64,000 bases of DNA, taken from contig NZ_KI421511.1 of the NCBI RefSeq assembly GCF_000473265.1, forward strand, positions 4,949,785-5,013,784, in the 5' to 3' direction. Below the pieces are notes generated by a model. It was not told the DNA's origin. It saw only the letters and a list, made by a program, of their open reading frames with translations, and did not search any database. Shown piece by piece: positions 26,168-36,712 of this stretch (position 1 is its first letter; every line of letters begins with the position of its first letter). This DNA is from Amycolatopsis thermoflava N1165 (GTDB taxonomy: Bacteria > Actinomycetota > Actinomycetes > Mycobacteriales > Pseudonocardiaceae). Both the position numbers and the translations under genes were made by a program.

Positions 26168-27268
26168 TCAGACCAACTCGGCGTAGCCCGGTTTGATCAC
26201 GTTGTTGATCAGGTCGAGCCGTTGATCGAAATCGAGGAACGCCGACTTCATCGCGTTGATCGTGAACCACTGGAAGTCGGACCACCCGTAGCCGAACGCG
26301 TCGGCGAGTGCGGCGAACTCGCTCGACATCGAGCAGCCGCTCATGAGCCGGTTGTCGGTGTTGACGGTCACTCGGAAGCGCAAGTCCGCGAGTAACCCGA
26401 TCGGATGGTCGGCGATCGACGCCGCGGCGCCGGTCTGCACGTTGGAGGACGGGCAGATCTCCAGCGGGATGCGGCGGTCGCGGACGTAGCTCGCGAGCCG
26501 GCCGAGGTGGACCGTGCCGTCCGGATCGCGTTTGATGTCGTCCACGATCCGCACACCGTGCCCGAGTCGTTCGGCGCCACAATGCTGAATCGCCTCCCAA
26601 ATGGAAGCGAGTCCGAACGCCTCACCGGCGTGAATGGTGAAATGCGCGTTATTGGTGCGCAGATATTCGAATGCGTCGAGGTTGCGAGTGGGCGGGAATC
26701 CGGCTTCCGGTCCCGCGATGTCGAACCCGGCCACTCCGGAGTCCCGGTAACGCACTGCGATCTCGGCGATCTCGGCCGCCCGGGCGTGCTGACGCATCGC
26801 ACACAGCAAAGTACCCATTCGGATGACTTTTCCCTGCTGAGCGGCTCGACGCTCACCCTCCGCAAACCCCGCCTGGACGGCCTCGACGACCGCGTCCAGC
26901 GACAGGCCGCGCTCGACGAACAACTCCGGCGCGTAGCGCACCTCGGCGTAGACCACGCCGTCCTCGGCGAGGTCCTCCACGCACTCCGCGGCCACCCTGA
27001 CCAGCGCTTCTTCGGTCTGCATCACGCCACAGGTGTGGGCGAAGGTCTCCAGGTAGGACTCCAGGGAGCCGGAGTCGGCGGCGTCGCGGAACCAGCGGCT
27101 CAGCTCGGCCACGTCCGTCGTGGGCAGATCGCGGTACCCGAGGGCGTCGGCCAGTTCGATCACGGTCCCCGGACGGAGTCCTCCGTCGAGGTGATCATGG
27201 AGCAGGACCTTGGGCACCCGCCGGATGTTTTCCATGGTCAGGGGCACTCTGGTGGCGTTGTCGGACAT
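26168..27268 (-). CDS. add: Adenosine deaminase
   Basis: A 366-residue enzyme converting adenosine and deoxyadenosine to inosine forms. Zinc and catalytic residues are visible: [14 protein letters not shown] (HxH), [10 protein letters not shown] (His and Glu), [10 protein letters not shown] (His) and SLNTDN-type [12 protein letters not shown] (Asp). The length is standard. It lies 2.4 kb from the nucleoside operon ending in deoA. The second half has slightly lower GC than neighbouring genes. Confidence 0.96.
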   Translation of the reverse strand: MSDNATRVPLTMENIRRVPKVLLHDHLDGGLRPGTVIELADALGYRDLPTTDVAELSRWFRDAADSGSLESYLETFAHTCGVMQTEEALVRVAAECVEDLAEDGVVYAEVRYAPELFVERGLSLDAVVEAVQAGFAEGERRAAQQGKVIRMGTLLCAMRQHARAAEIAEIAVRYRDSGVAGFDIAGPEAGFPPTRNLDAFEYLRTNNAHFTIHAGEAFGLASIWEAIQHCGAERLGHGVRIVDDIKRDPDGTVHLGRLASYVRDRRIPLEICPSSNVQTGAAASIADHPIGLLADLRFRVTVNTDNRLMSGCSMSSEFAALADAFGYGWSDFQWFTINAMKSAFLDFDQRLDLINNVIKPGYAELV

Positions 27269-27484
27269 GCTCCGACGGTACCCCCGCGACGGTCACCTAC
27301 ATGGACGCGCGCGGTGGCGACTCTCAGCCTCCAGTCAAGCTTCAGACCGCCGCCCGGCGGCTCGCATTCGGCCGGTCGGGGTGACCACGACGTTCCCGCC
27401 TTTACGGGGGCGATACCCAGAGCAATTCCGCAATGGTTAAGCTTCGCCCACGTCCCTCTTTCCCCGCCGACGAAGGACACCGAA

Positions 27485-28633
27485 GTGACCACTGATAACC
27501 ACATTGGAGCTCCGTCCTTCGACCGGATGCGCAACATGCTGGTGCGCGCGGCCGAAGTCCGCGAGAGCGAGCAGCAGCAGATCTTCGACGCGCTCGACGA
27601 CATCTACGCGCGGCTCGCTCCGGTCGACTCGTTGGGCGCCGTGCGCAAGCGGCTGTCGGAGCTGCCCGACCGCACCGAGGTCGGCGTGCTCGCCGAGCGC
27701 CTGGACGAGGCCATGTCGCGCCTGGAGGCGCAGGACAACGCGCTGGCGGACCTGGCGCGCGCGGTGGAGAGCATCGTCGACAAGCTGGCGAAGCCGTTCG
27801 CCCAGCTCGACGGCCGTCTCGACGGTGTGGCCGCCCGCTTCGAGGGTGTCGCGGGCCGGATGGACGGGCTCGAGGACAAGCTGGAGAACATCCACCGCCG
27901 CCTCGACGACCTGAACGGGCACCTGGACAAGCAGGACGCGAAGCTCGAGGCGCTGCCGCAGGCCGTGCACGGCCCGGTGAAGGAGCGCATCGAGATGGCC
28001 GAGTCCATCCTGCGCGACCGGGTCGACTCGGGCCTGGGCGAGCTGCGCGAGCGGGTGGACAACGGCGTCGGCGAGCTGCGTGAGCGGGTCGAGAACGGCC
28101 TGTCCGACCTGCGCGGCCGCGTGGACGAGGCGGACAACCAGCACCGCGAGCGCGTCGAGGCGGCCACGCAGGCCCTGCGCGGCGCGATCGACGAGACCGG
28201 CGAGATGCTGGACCCGACCGAGCGGCTGGAAGCGCTGTCCGCCCGGCTGGAGCAGATCACCGGCCGCCTGGACGACCTGGGCAACCGGATCGACAAGGTC
28301 GACGAGGGTGTGGCCGCGCAGTTCGGCGACCTCGGCGGCGCGGTCAAGAGCGGTTTCTCGCGGGTCGAGGGCACGCTGTCCAGCCGCCCCGACACCGACT
28401 CGGTGGGCTCCCTGGTGCGCCGCAGCAACGAGGAGTCGGAGCGGCGCATCGGCGGCCAGCTCGACGAGGCGATGGCGACGTTCGCGGAGCTGATGCTGGG
28501 TGGCGGCCCGTCGGTGCCGCAGATCGCCCCGCCGCCGCCCGCGCAGCGCCAGCCGCGCCGGGCCCGCAACGGCCGGGCGCCGAAGAACGCCGACGTGAAG
28601 CCCAAGTCCGAGGGCGACGACACCGAAGCCTGA
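27485..28633 (+). CDS. Coiled-coil protein of unknown function
   Basis: A 382-residue cytoplasmic protein, almost entirely long helices with heptad patterns. Near residues 178-215 there are three repeats of an 11-residue unit (LGELRERVDNG, VGELRERVENG, LSDLRGRVDEA). Another coiled coil, LEQITGRLDDLGNRIDKVDE, lies about residue 255. The tail is proline- and lysine-rich. The GTG start follows GAAGGA. It resembles apolipoprotein- or DivIVA-like scaffolds only in general form. A structural or envelope-associated role is possible but unsupported. Confidence 0.82.
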   Translation: MTTDNHIGAPSFDRMRNMLVRAAEVRESEQQQIFDALDDIYARLAPVDSLGAVRKRLSELPDRTEVGVLAERLDEAMSRLEAQDNALADLARAVESIVDKLAKPFAQLDGRLDGVAARFEGVAGRMDGLEDKLENIHRRLDDLNGHLDKQDAKLEALPQAVHGPVKERIEMAESILRDRVDSGLGELRERVDNGVGELRERVENGLSDLRGRVDEADNQHRERVEAATQALRGAIDETGEMLDPTERLEALSARLEQITGRLDDLGNRIDKVDEGVAAQFGDLGGAVKSGFSRVEGTLSSRPDTDSVGSLVRRSNEESERRIGGQLDEAMATFAELMLGGGPSVPQIAPPPPAQRQPRRARNGRAPKNADVKPKSEGDDTEA

Positions 28634-28646
28634 GTTTCTCGTGGAT

Positions 28647-28677
28647 CGGCCCCGGGCGTACGGCATGCCCGGGGCCG
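28647..28677 (+). terminator. Rho-independent-like terminator
   Basis: An 11-bp perfect stem (CGGCCCCGGGC with its complement) closes a 9-base loop 13 bases after the stop and is followed by TTCTCGTGTCT. Confidence 0.75.
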
Positions 28678-28699
28678 TTCTCGTGTCTAGGCTCGGGGC

Positions 28700-29074
28700 A
28701 TGTTGCGGTTGGGAATCCCGGTGCTCGGTGTCGACGACCTCGCGAGGGCCGAGGCGTTCTGGACGGAGGCGCTCGGCCTGCACGTGACGAGCGAGTGGGG
28801 AAACGCGAACTGGCGCACCCTCAGCGGCGACGATGGTCCGGTGCTGGGGCTGATGCGCAGCGAGACCCCCGTGCAGCGCCATCCGCGGATCCACCTCGAC
28901 CTGTTCGTGGAGTCGGCGGACGAGCAGGCCGCCGAGGTGGACCGCCTCGTGGGTTTGGGGGCATCGAAGGTGGAGTGGGATCGCTACCCGGAGGACCCGG
29001 ACTTCGTGGTGCTGGCCGACCCGGAGGGAAACGTGTTCTGCATCGTGGACCTGGGCCACGATGCAGCCAGCTGA
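28700..29074 (+). CDS. VOC-family (glyoxalase/bleomycin resistance) protein
   Basis: A 124-residue vicinal-oxygen-chelate protein with the two-module beta-alpha-beta-beta-beta fold. It begins LRLGIPVLGVDDLARAEAFW and ends FVVLADPEGNVFCIVDLG. The metal-site positions are not all typical: Arg and His near the start of the second module (QRHPRIHLDLFV) fit one ligand. A -10 hexamer TAGGCT (28688-28693) is 6 bases from the ATG, so it is probably leaderless. Its function is unknown. Confidence 0.88.
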   Translation: MLRLGIPVLGVDDLARAEAFWTEALGLHVTSEWGNANWRTLSGDDGPVLGLMRSETPVQRHPRIHLDLFVESADEQAAEVDRLVGLGASKVEWDRYPEDPDFVVLADPEGNVFCIVDLGHDAAS

Positions 29075-29158
29075 GGGCGGCTCTGCGGGGTGTTCGAACC
29101 GCAAGCCGGCAACGCAAAGCAAGCGACTACCCCAACCAGACCTCCCCCACCAGCGACA

Positions 29159-29320
29159 CGCAAGCCGGCAACGCAACAGCACCGACCATCGAACCAGACC
29201 TCCCCCGCCCCCGATCCACAGCCGATCTTTAGTCGCCGACCAGGCGTGTCAAGGCACGCTTTCCCGCCTTGACACGCCTGCTCGGCGACTGAAACACAAT
29301 CAGGCATCGGGGGCGGGGGT
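29159..29320. repeat. Nested palindromic repeat element, copy 1
   Basis: About 162 bases shared, in inverted orientation, with 43971-44135. The outer arms are CCCCCGCCCCCGAT and ATCGGGGGCGGGGG. The inner stem pairs 29231-29255 with 29266-29290 (25 positions, one mismatch) around a 10-base loop. Between the arms are two unequal AT-richer segments. The left flank shared with copy 2 begins CGCAAGCCGGCAACGCAA, and a partial extra copy of that flank lies at 29100. At inner-stem positions 29245-29246 and 29275-29276 this copy has CG/CG, where the other copy has GT/AC; both are paired. Confidence 0.9.
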
Positions 29321-29340
29321 GGTCGGAAGGTGACCATTTG

Positions 29341-29380
29341 AGCGCCGTGAGGCGCTGTTTCCGCGCGAAGGCGCGGCTTT
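29341..29380 (+). terminator. Tandem small hairpins
   Basis: AGCGCC-GTGA-GGCGCT at 29341-29356 and CCGCGC-GAAG-GCGCGG at 29361-29376, the second followed by CTTTAAAG. Tetraloops and the trailing T/A tract suggest transcription termination or an mRNA end between the converging genes. Confidence 0.5.
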
Positions 29381-29468
29381 AAAGATCAAAAGAAGTCCTC
29401 GCCGGACGGGCAGGCTCCGGGATGACCAGGGGTTGGGTGCCTCGTCCCACCTTGGGCGGGTGGTCGCC

Positions 29469-29613
29469 GGGTGGTCATCCCGTCGCCTTCCGGTTTGTGC
29501 ATATCACCTTGAGCCAGGGCCGCAAGCTTTGTGTTCTCGGCCGCCGGACCGAGCGCGGGTTGCGGCCCTGGCTCAAGGTGATCGTCACGTGTCAGGCGAC
29601 GGGATGACCACCC
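29469..29613. repeat. Second nested palindromic element
   Basis: A 20-bp outer arm (29469-29488, starting GGGTGGTCATCCCG) pairs exactly with 29594-29613. A 23-bp inner arm (29503-29525, starting ATCACCTTGAGCC) pairs exactly with 29560-29582. The 34-base apex contains a further 5-bp hairpin (CTCGG/CCGAG). The half-arm CGGGATGACC also occurs earlier at 29418-29427, offering an alternative partner for GGTCATCCCG. A TTTTT run follows at 29626-29630. No copy elsewhere in the window was seen. Confidence 0.9.
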
Positions 29614-29649
29614 AGCTACCTTGTGTTTTTAGCTCTGGCTTCGTGCCGC

Positions 29650-30924
29650 TCAGTCGATGCGGTGCAGGATCAGGTTGACCGGTTCCGGGGGTGTGTCGGT
29701 GATCTGGACCGCCTTGCTCAACGCCTCCAGTGCGGCCGGCACCGCATCCGGGGTGTCCGTGTGCAGTTCCAGCACGGGCTGTCCTTCGGTCACCTGGTCG
29801 CCTGGCTTGGCCAGGCACCGGACACCCGCCGCGTGCTGCACCGGATCCTCTTTACGCGCCCGCCCGGCACCCAGGCGCCAGGCAGCGACGCCAACCGCAT
29901 AGGCGTCCAAAACAGACAGATAACCCGAGGACGGTGCGGGGAACACCGTGACGTGCCCAGGTTGCGGCAACGGCGCGCCAGGATCGCCGCCCTGAGCAGT
30001 GATCATCCGGCACCACGTCTCGTAAGCCTCACCGGAAGCCAGCACCCGAGCCGGGTCCACCGAGATGCCCGCGAGTTCCAGCATTTCCCGCGCGAGGGCC
30101 ACCGTCAGCTCGACCACGTCCGCCGGCCCGCCGCCCTGCAGCACCTCGACGGCCTCGGCGACCTCCACCGCGTTCCCGACGGCGGACCCCAGCGGCGTGT
30201 TCATGTCCGTCAGCAGAGCCGTCGTCGCCACGCCGTGCGCCGAACCGATCTCGACCAGCGTCCTGGCGAGCTCCGACGCCTGCTCGCGCGACTTCATGAA
30301 CGCCCCGGACCCCGTCTTCACGTCCAGGACCAGGCCGGCCGAGCCCTCCGCGATCTTCTTGCTCATGATCGAGCTGGCGATCAACGGCACCGACTCGACC
30401 GTGCCCGTCACGTCCCGCAGCGCGTACAGCTTCCGGTCCGCCGGGGCCAACCCGGACGTCGCCGCGCAGACGACCGCGCCGACCGAGTTCAGCTGGGCGG
30501 TGATCTCGTCGACCGACAACGAAGCACGCCAACCGGGGATCGACTCCAGCTTGTCCAACGTCCCGCCGGTGTGGCCGAGGCCGCGGCCGGACAGCTGGGG
30601 CACCGCCGCGCCGCACGTGGCGACCAGCGGGGCCAGCGGCAAGGTGATCTTGTCGCCGACCCCGCCGGTCGAGTGCTTGTCCACGGTCGGCCGGTCCACG
30701 CGCAGCGACAGCCGGGTTCCGGAGTCGATCATCGCGCCGGTCCAGGTCGCCGTCTCCCGCGCGTCCATCCCGCGCAGGAACACCGCCATCGCCAGCGCGG
30801 CCATCTGCTCCTCGGCCACCTCGCCACGCGTGTAGGCGTCCACGACCCAGCGGATCTGCTCGTCGCTCAGCGCGCCGCCGTCCCGCTTGGCCCGGATGAC
30901 GTCGACCGCCGCAAACGCTTTCAC
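29650..30924 (-). CDS. deoA: Thymidine/pyrimidine-nucleoside phosphorylase
   Basis: A 424-residue enzyme that phosphorolyses thymidine or uridine to base and sugar 1-phosphate. Signature segments are VDKHSTGGVGDKITLPLAPL, ASSIMSKKIAEGSAGLVLDV and KTGSGAFMKSREQASELAR. The GTG start at 30924 overlaps the cdd stop (GTGA); the open frame extends upstream but inside cdd. It is the last gene of the nucleoside operon. The product deoxyribose 1-phosphate would feed the DeoC branch after isomerisation; no phosphopentomutase gene is in the window. Confidence 0.96.
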   Translation of the reverse strand: MKAFAAVDVIRAKRDGGALSDEQIRWVVDAYTRGEVAEEQMAALAMAVFLRGMDARETATWTGAMIDSGTRLSLRVDRPTVDKHSTGGVGDKITLPLAPLVATCGAAVPQLSGRGLGHTGGTLDKLESIPGWRASLSVDEITAQLNSVGAVVCAATSGLAPADRKLYALRDVTGTVESVPLIASSIMSKKIAEGSAGLVLDVKTGSGAFMKSREQASELARTLVEIGSAHGVATTALLTDMNTPLGSAVGNAVEVAEAVEVLQGGGPADVVELTVALAREMLELAGISVDPARVLASGEAYETWCRMITAQGGDPGAPLPQPGHVTVFPAPSSGYLSVLDAYAVGVAAWRLGAGRARKEDPVQHAAGVRCLAKPGDQVTEGQPVLELHTDTPDAVPAALEALSKAVQITDTPPEPVNLILHRID

Positions 30925-31310
30925 GGCAGGTCCGCGGGCCCGAACGCGTCCGGCAGCACCGAGGTCATCGGCAGGACCCCGGACGGGGTGTCCACCAGGC
31001 ACGAACCGCCGCCCAGCTCGAAGATGATCTGGCGGCACCGTCCGCACGGCATCAGCAGGTCACCGCTGCCGGACCGGCACGCCACCGCCACCAGACGACC
31101 GCCGCCGCTCAACCGCAACTGCCCGGCCATCGTGCACTCCGCGCACAGCCCGAGCCCGTAGGAAGCGTTTTCCACGTTGCAGCCGACGACCACCCGGCCG
31201 TCGTCCACCAGCCCGGCGACCCCGACGTGCAGCCCCGAGTAGGGCGCGTACGCGCTCTTCGCCGCCTCGACGGCCTGAGCGCGCAGCGCCTCCCAGTCGA
31301 TCTCGCCCAC
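30921..31310 (-). CDS. cdd: Cytidine deaminase
   Basis: A 129-residue zinc enzyme of the short tetrameric class converting cytidine or deoxycytidine to uridine forms. The zinc/active-site motif is CAECTMAGQL and the second pair lies in MPCGRCRQIIFE. The N-terminal substrate region YAPYSGLHVGVAGLVDDGRV and GCNVENASYGLGLC are typical. The GTG start shares one base with the permease stop, so translation is coupled. It supplies uridine to DeoA. Confidence 0.96.
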   Translation of the reverse strand: MGEIDWEALRAQAVEAAKSAYAPYSGLHVGVAGLVDDGRVVVGCNVENASYGLGLCAECTMAGQLRLSGGGRLVAVACRSGSGDLLMPCGRCRQIIFELGGGSCLVDTPSGVLPMTSVLPDAFGPADLP

Positions 31311-32581
31311 TAGTCCCCCTCGCCACGGCGATACCGGGCGCCGTCGGCCTTCGGCGGCCGCAGCCGTTGCGACGCCACCGCCAGCACGATCAACGTCACC
31401 ACGTGCGCGGTGTACGGGGTCAGCTCGCTCGGCAGCGTGTCGTTGGACCAGTAGATCCAGTACAGGACACCGGCGCCGGCCACGCCGAGCGCCGCCGCGA
31501 TCCACTGCCGCCGGATCAGCTGCACCACGACGATCACGAACAGCAGCAGCACCACGCCGTACAGCAGGGCCAGCACCGCCCGGCCACCGCCGGAAAGCTG
31601 CAGACCATCCGCGTACCCGAACAGCGCGGCGCCGCCGAGCAGGCCCCCCGGCCGCCAGTTACCGAAGATCATCGCGGCCAGGCCGATGTACCCGCGGCCG
31701 TTCGTCTGGTTCTCCAGGTAACCGCCGCCGCCCTGCAGCAGCACCAGCGAGGCGCCGCCCATGCCGGCCAGGCCACCGGAAACCAGCACGCCCAGGTACC
31801 GGTGCGCGTACACGTTGATGCCCAGCGACTCGGCCGCCACCGGGTTCTCCCCGCACGACCGCAACCGCAGCCCCAGCCGCGTCCGCCACAGCACCAGGTA
31901 GCTCACCGGCACCAGCAGGATCGCGATCATCGTCAGCGGCGCCACCCCGGTGACGAGCCCGTTGAGCAGGCCCGCCGCGTCCGAGATGAACACCCGCTGC
32001 TGGTCCTCCAGGTCGGTGAGCCAGTTCGACAGGAACGTCGCCGAGTAGGTGTCGAACGTCGGCACCGTCGGCGACTGCCGCGGGTTGCCGGACAGCGGCT
32101 CGAAGATCAGCGTCGCCAGGTACTTCGCGACGCCGAGCCCGAGCAGGTTGATCGCCACACCGGACACGATGTGGTTGACGTTGAACGTCACCGTCGCGAT
32201 CGCGTGCAGCAGACCGCCGAGCGCGCCGAACAAGATCGCCGCGCCGAGGCCCGCCCACGGACCGCCGTAGTAGGCGCCCCACGCCGCACCCCAGGTGCCG
32301 AGGATCATCATGCCCTCGAGACCGATGTTGACCACACCGCCGCGCTCGGACCACAGACCGCCGAGCGCGCACAACAGGATCGGCAGCGCGAGCCGCAAAG
32401 CGGTCTGCGCGGTGTTCGTCGAGGTCAGCGTGTTGACCCCGGTGAGGTACGACGCGGTGGACAGCACCGCGACGATCCCGATCGCCCACATGGCGGCGCG
32501 GGCCCACGCGGGCAGGCGGCGCCTGCGCGGGCTCGGCGGCACCACCAGGGGCGCGGACGTCAAATCCGTCGCGGTCGTCAC
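31310..32581 (-). CDS. Nucleoside ABC transporter permease (BmpD/NupQ-like)
   Basis: A 423-residue multispanning permease of the branched-chain-like class (about ten hydrophobic segments). It has PILLCALGGLWSERGGVVNI followed by GLEGMMILGTWGAAWGAYYG, the conserved block of this permease pair, and the coupling segment WRTRLGLRLRSCGENPVAAE. The GTG start overlaps the other permease gene (GTGA). The last 60 residues are extra helices relative to shorter homologues. Substrate is inferred from cdd and deoA in the same operon. Confidence 0.93.
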   Translation of the reverse strand: MTTATDLTSAPLVVPPSPRRRRLPAWARAAMWAIGIVAVLSTASYLTGVNTLTSTNTAQTALRLALPILLCALGGLWSERGGVVNIGLEGMMILGTWGAAWGAYYGGPWAGLGAAILFGALGGLLHAIATVTFNVNHIVSGVAINLLGLGVAKYLATLIFEPLSGNPRQSPTVPTFDTYSATFLSNWLTDLEDQQRVFISDAAGLLNGLVTGVAPLTMIAILLVPVSYLVLWRTRLGLRLRSCGENPVAAESLGINVYAHRYLGVLVSGGLAGMGGASLVLLQGGGGYLENQTNGRGYIGLAAMIFGNWRPGGLLGGAALFGYADGLQLSGGGRAVLALLYGVVLLLFVIVVVQLIRRQWIAAALGVAGAGVLYWIYWSNDTLPSELTPYTAHVVTLIVLAVASQRLRPPKADGARYRRGEGD

Positions 32582-33665
32582 ACCGCACCCCCTTCACTCA
32601 CCGAAGCGGGACGGCCGCCCGACAGCGCGCGGCCGACGCGGCGCTGCGCGGCGGCCAGGTCGGCCCGCTTCACGATCTCGTACGCCACGACGACCGACAG
32701 CACGATCGCGCCCTGCATGATCGTCGCGATCTCCTTCGGCACGTCGACCTGCTCCAGCGACACCGCCGACTTGTCCAGGAACGCCCACAGCAGCGCGCCG
32801 AGCGCGATGCCGCCGGGGTGGTTGCGGCCCAGCAGCGCGACCGCGATGCCGGTGAAGCCGTAGCCCTGGGTCGAGGTGATGGCGTAGGTGAAGTCGCGGC
32901 CGACCAGCTCGGGGATGGCGACCAGGCCGGCCACCGCGCCGGACAGCAGCATCGCGATCAACGTCATCTTCTTCGCGTTGACGCCGCCCGCGGCCGCCGC
33001 CGTGGTCGACTCGCCGCTGGCCCGCAGCTCGAACCCGAACCGGGTGCGGTTGAGCATGAACCAGTAGGCGAACCCGATGGCCGCGGCGATGATCACGAAC
33101 CCGAACAGCTCGCCGTCGCCGAGCGGGATGCTCGGCACCCGGCCGGACGGGGCGATCTCCTCGGTCTTGAGGTTGTTCCCGGTCAGCACGCCGAACTGGT
33201 CGGGGTTGATCAGGAACGCCACGATGCCGCCGACGATCGCGTTGAGCATGATCGTCGAGATGACCTCGCTGACGCCGCGGGTCACCTTGAGGATCGCGGG
33301 CACGGCCGCGTAGAGGGCCCCGGCCAGCAGCGCGACCAGGATGATGAACACGACGTGGATCACCGGCGGCAGGACCACCGCCCCGCCGACGATCGCCGCG
33401 ACGACGGCGGCGAAGCGGTACTGGCCCTCGACACCGATGTTGAACAGGTTCATCTGGAAGCCGATGGCCACCGCGAGCCCGGACAGGTAGTAGACCGTCG
33501 CGAGGTTCACCGTGTCCACGGCGGTGGTGCCCTTGAACAGCTGACCGATCATGGTGCCGTAGGCCTGCAGCGGATCGGCTCCGGAGATCAGCAGTGCGAT
33601 CGAGCAGATCAGCACCGAGAAGACGATCGCCAGCAGGGGCGGCAGCACCTTGGTGCGCCAGGAGG

Positions 33666-33669
<4 letters not shown>
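32578..33669 (-). CDS. Nucleoside ABC transporter permease (BmpC/NupP-like)
   Basis: A 363-residue permease with about nine hydrophobic segments. Diagnostic segments are IGFQMNLFNIGVEGQYRFAA, TRGVSEVISTIMLNAIVGGI and LNRTRFGFELRASGESTTAA. The start GTG overlaps the ATPase stop, giving tight coupling. It forms the channel with the neighbouring permease. Confidence 0.93.
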
Positions 33670-35198
<1,529 letters not shown>

Positions 35199-35220
35199 GA
35201 GACCCCCGGAAACGGCGCAC

Positions 35221-35253
35221 GGGGCCCGGGAAGGGATCACCCTCCCGAGCCCC
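35221..35253 (-). promoter_or_regulatory. Intercistronic hairpin between binding protein and ATPase genes
   Basis: On the minus strand GGGGCTCGGGAGGG pairs, with one bulge, with CCCTTCCCGGGCCCC around TGAT. It lies between the lipoprotein gene and the ATPase gene and may stabilise the upstream message or attenuate readthrough, giving more binding protein than transporter. Confidence 0.5.
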
Positions 35254-35272
35254 GGACGCGGCTGGAAAAGAT

Positions 35273-36415
35273 CTACTTCTGCGGCGTGGTCGGGACGGTG
35301 ATGCTGCCCGAGATGATCGCCTGCTTGTAACCCTCGAGCTGCGGCTTGATGTCGTCGATCTTGCCACCGGAGGTGGAGTAGCCGACGCCGTCCACCGACA
35401 GGTCGAACCGCTTGGGCAGGGAGCTCAGCGTGTTGCTCGCCAGCGCCTGGATGTAGTCGTACACGGCCACGTCGACCCGCTTGAGCATGGAGGTCATGAT
35501 GACGTCCTTGTACTCGGCGACGGTCGCCTGGTTGTACTGGTCGGAGTCGACGCCGATGGCGAGGCCCTTGGCCGCGCTCGCGGCCTGGAAGACGCCCTTC
35601 CCGGAGGCGCCCGCGGCCTGGTAGACCACGTCGGCGCCGGCGGAGAACTCGGCGGCGGCCTTGATGTTGCCCTTCGCCGGGTCCTGGAAGCCGGTGTTGT
35701 CGCCGGCCGGGGTCAGGTAGTCGCTGGTGATCTGGACCTTGTTCGACGCGGCCTTCGCGCCCGCGATGAAACCGGCCTCGAACTTCTGGATCAGCGGGGT
35801 GTTCACGCCGCCGACGAAGCCGACGTGGCAGTTCTTGCTCTTGTAGACCGCCGCGACGCCCACCAGGAAGGAGCCCTGCTCCTCGGAGAACACCAGCGGG
35901 GTGACGTTCGGCGCGGTCACCGAGTCGTCGTCGACGATGGCGAACTGGGTGTTCGGGAACTTCGGCGCGACGGCCTGCACGGCGCTCGCGTAGGCGAACC
36001 CGATCGCCAGGATCGGGCTGTAGCCGTCCGTGGCCAGCTGCGTCAGGCGCTGCTCCTTGGCGGCCTCGTCCTCGGTCGGCGACGCGGTGCTCTCCCGGAC
36101 GTCGGTGACCCCCATGTCGGCCTTGGCCTTGTCCACACCCGCGGCGGCGGCGTCGTTGAACGAGGCGTCACCCCGGCCCCCGATGTCGAACGCGAGCGCG
36201 ACCCGCAGCTTGCTGGCATCGACCCGCTGGCCGGCCGCGCTCGAACTGGTCGACGCCGCAGTGGCCGCGGGCGCCTGTGCCGTGACGCAGGAACCGGCCG
36301 CGGCGTTGTCGTTGTTGCTGCTCCCGCTGGTGCCGGAGTCCTTCGCACACCCCGCCAGCGCGAGCGCCGCCGCCATGGCGGTGGCGGCCAGTGTGGTGGC
36401 ACGCGTCTTACGCAC
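35273..36415 (-). CDS. BMP-family nucleoside-binding lipoprotein
   Basis: A 380-residue lipoprotein. The signal peptide ends in LALAGC with the acylated Cys at about residue 23, followed by a Ser/Ala/Asn-rich linker. The BMP/PnrA fold starts at LRVALAFDIGGRGDASFNDA. Further matches are AIGFAYASAVQAVAPKFPNT, HVGFVGGVNTPLIQKFEAGF and GVDSDQYNQATVAEYKD. As first gene of the operon it should capture nucleosides outside the membrane for the two permeases. Confidence 0.95.
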   Translation of the reverse strand: MRKTRATTLAATAMAAALALAGCAKDSGTSGSSNNDNAAAGSCVTAQAPAATAASTSSSAAGQRVDASKLRVALAFDIGGRGDASFNDAAAAGVDKAKADMGVTDVRESTASPTEDEAAKEQRLTQLATDGYSPILAIGFAYASAVQAVAPKFPNTQFAIVDDDSVTAPNVTPLVFSEEQGSFLVGVAAVYKSKNCHVGFVGGVNTPLIQKFEAGFIAGAKAASNKVQITSDYLTPAGDNTGFQDPAKGNIKAAAEFSAGADVVYQAAGASGKGVFQAASAAKGLAIGVDSDQYNQATVAEYKDVIMTSMLKRVDVAVYDYIQALASNTLSSLPKRFDLSVDGVGYSTSGGKIDDIKPQLEGYKQAIISGSITVPTTPQK

Positions 36416-36575
36416 CCTGTCTCTCCCTCCCCGCTGGTGTTCCAGCGGACCCGAGAACGACCCGGCTCATTGCCGGGCTCGACGGGCGAACGGTACCCGC
36501 CTGTGAGCAAATGGCCATGCCAGAGCCACAGCACGTAACCTAAACGTTTGCTTGTTCTCCGGCACGGCGACAGTT
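36416..36575 (-). promoter_or_regulatory. Promoter/leader of the nucleoside operon
   Basis: On the minus strand a -10-like TAGGTT lies at about 36543-36538 beside GCAAACGTTTAG, whose AAACGTTT core is palindromic and LacI-like. The roughly 115-base leader contains two hairpins, CCCGGC-AATGA-GCCGGG and CCGCTGG-AACA-CCAGCGG, the latter just before the start codon. No -35 or known riboswitch is recognised. Confidence 0.4.
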
Positions 36576-36712
36576 CAATCACATTGAGTCACGCCCACCC
36601 GACCGAGTGAGCGAGATTCACCTCACTTCGCGAAGTTTGGGCGACGTGCTAACGGGGATGAGACCTGCGACACGCAGGGGGTGTCTGGTCGATCACACAC
36701 ACCAACCACAGG
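36576..36712. other. Intergenic spacer between nucleoside and sdh operons
   Basis: Together with the two flanking leaders this belongs to a 464-base gene-free gap. I see only lower-GC sequence and short inverted repeats such as TCACTTCGCGAAGTTTGG (CTTCGCGAAG core). No RNA gene or ORF with family resemblance is visible. Confidence 0.4.

Larger units (their letters stand above)
29075..29649. other. Gene-free palindrome-rich tract
   Basis: No gene is supported over these 575 bases between two converging genes. From left to right it holds an 18-base direct repeat (29100-29117 and 29159-29176), a nested palindrome also present at 44 kb, two small hairpins, and a second unrelated nested palindrome. 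Short open frames across it are by-products of the repeat, since a related peptide appears in the 44 kb copy. Confidence 0.8.

Noticed and set aside
29061..29333. Short ORFs across the palindromic element and its copy at 44 kb
   Set aside because: They come from repeat composition; one runs into the antisense end of the YihY gene and none has a start signal.
29159..29613. Insertion sequence or transposase remnant in the palindrome tract
   Set aside because: No transposase-like reading frame or target-site duplication is visible; only palindromes and a flank repeat.
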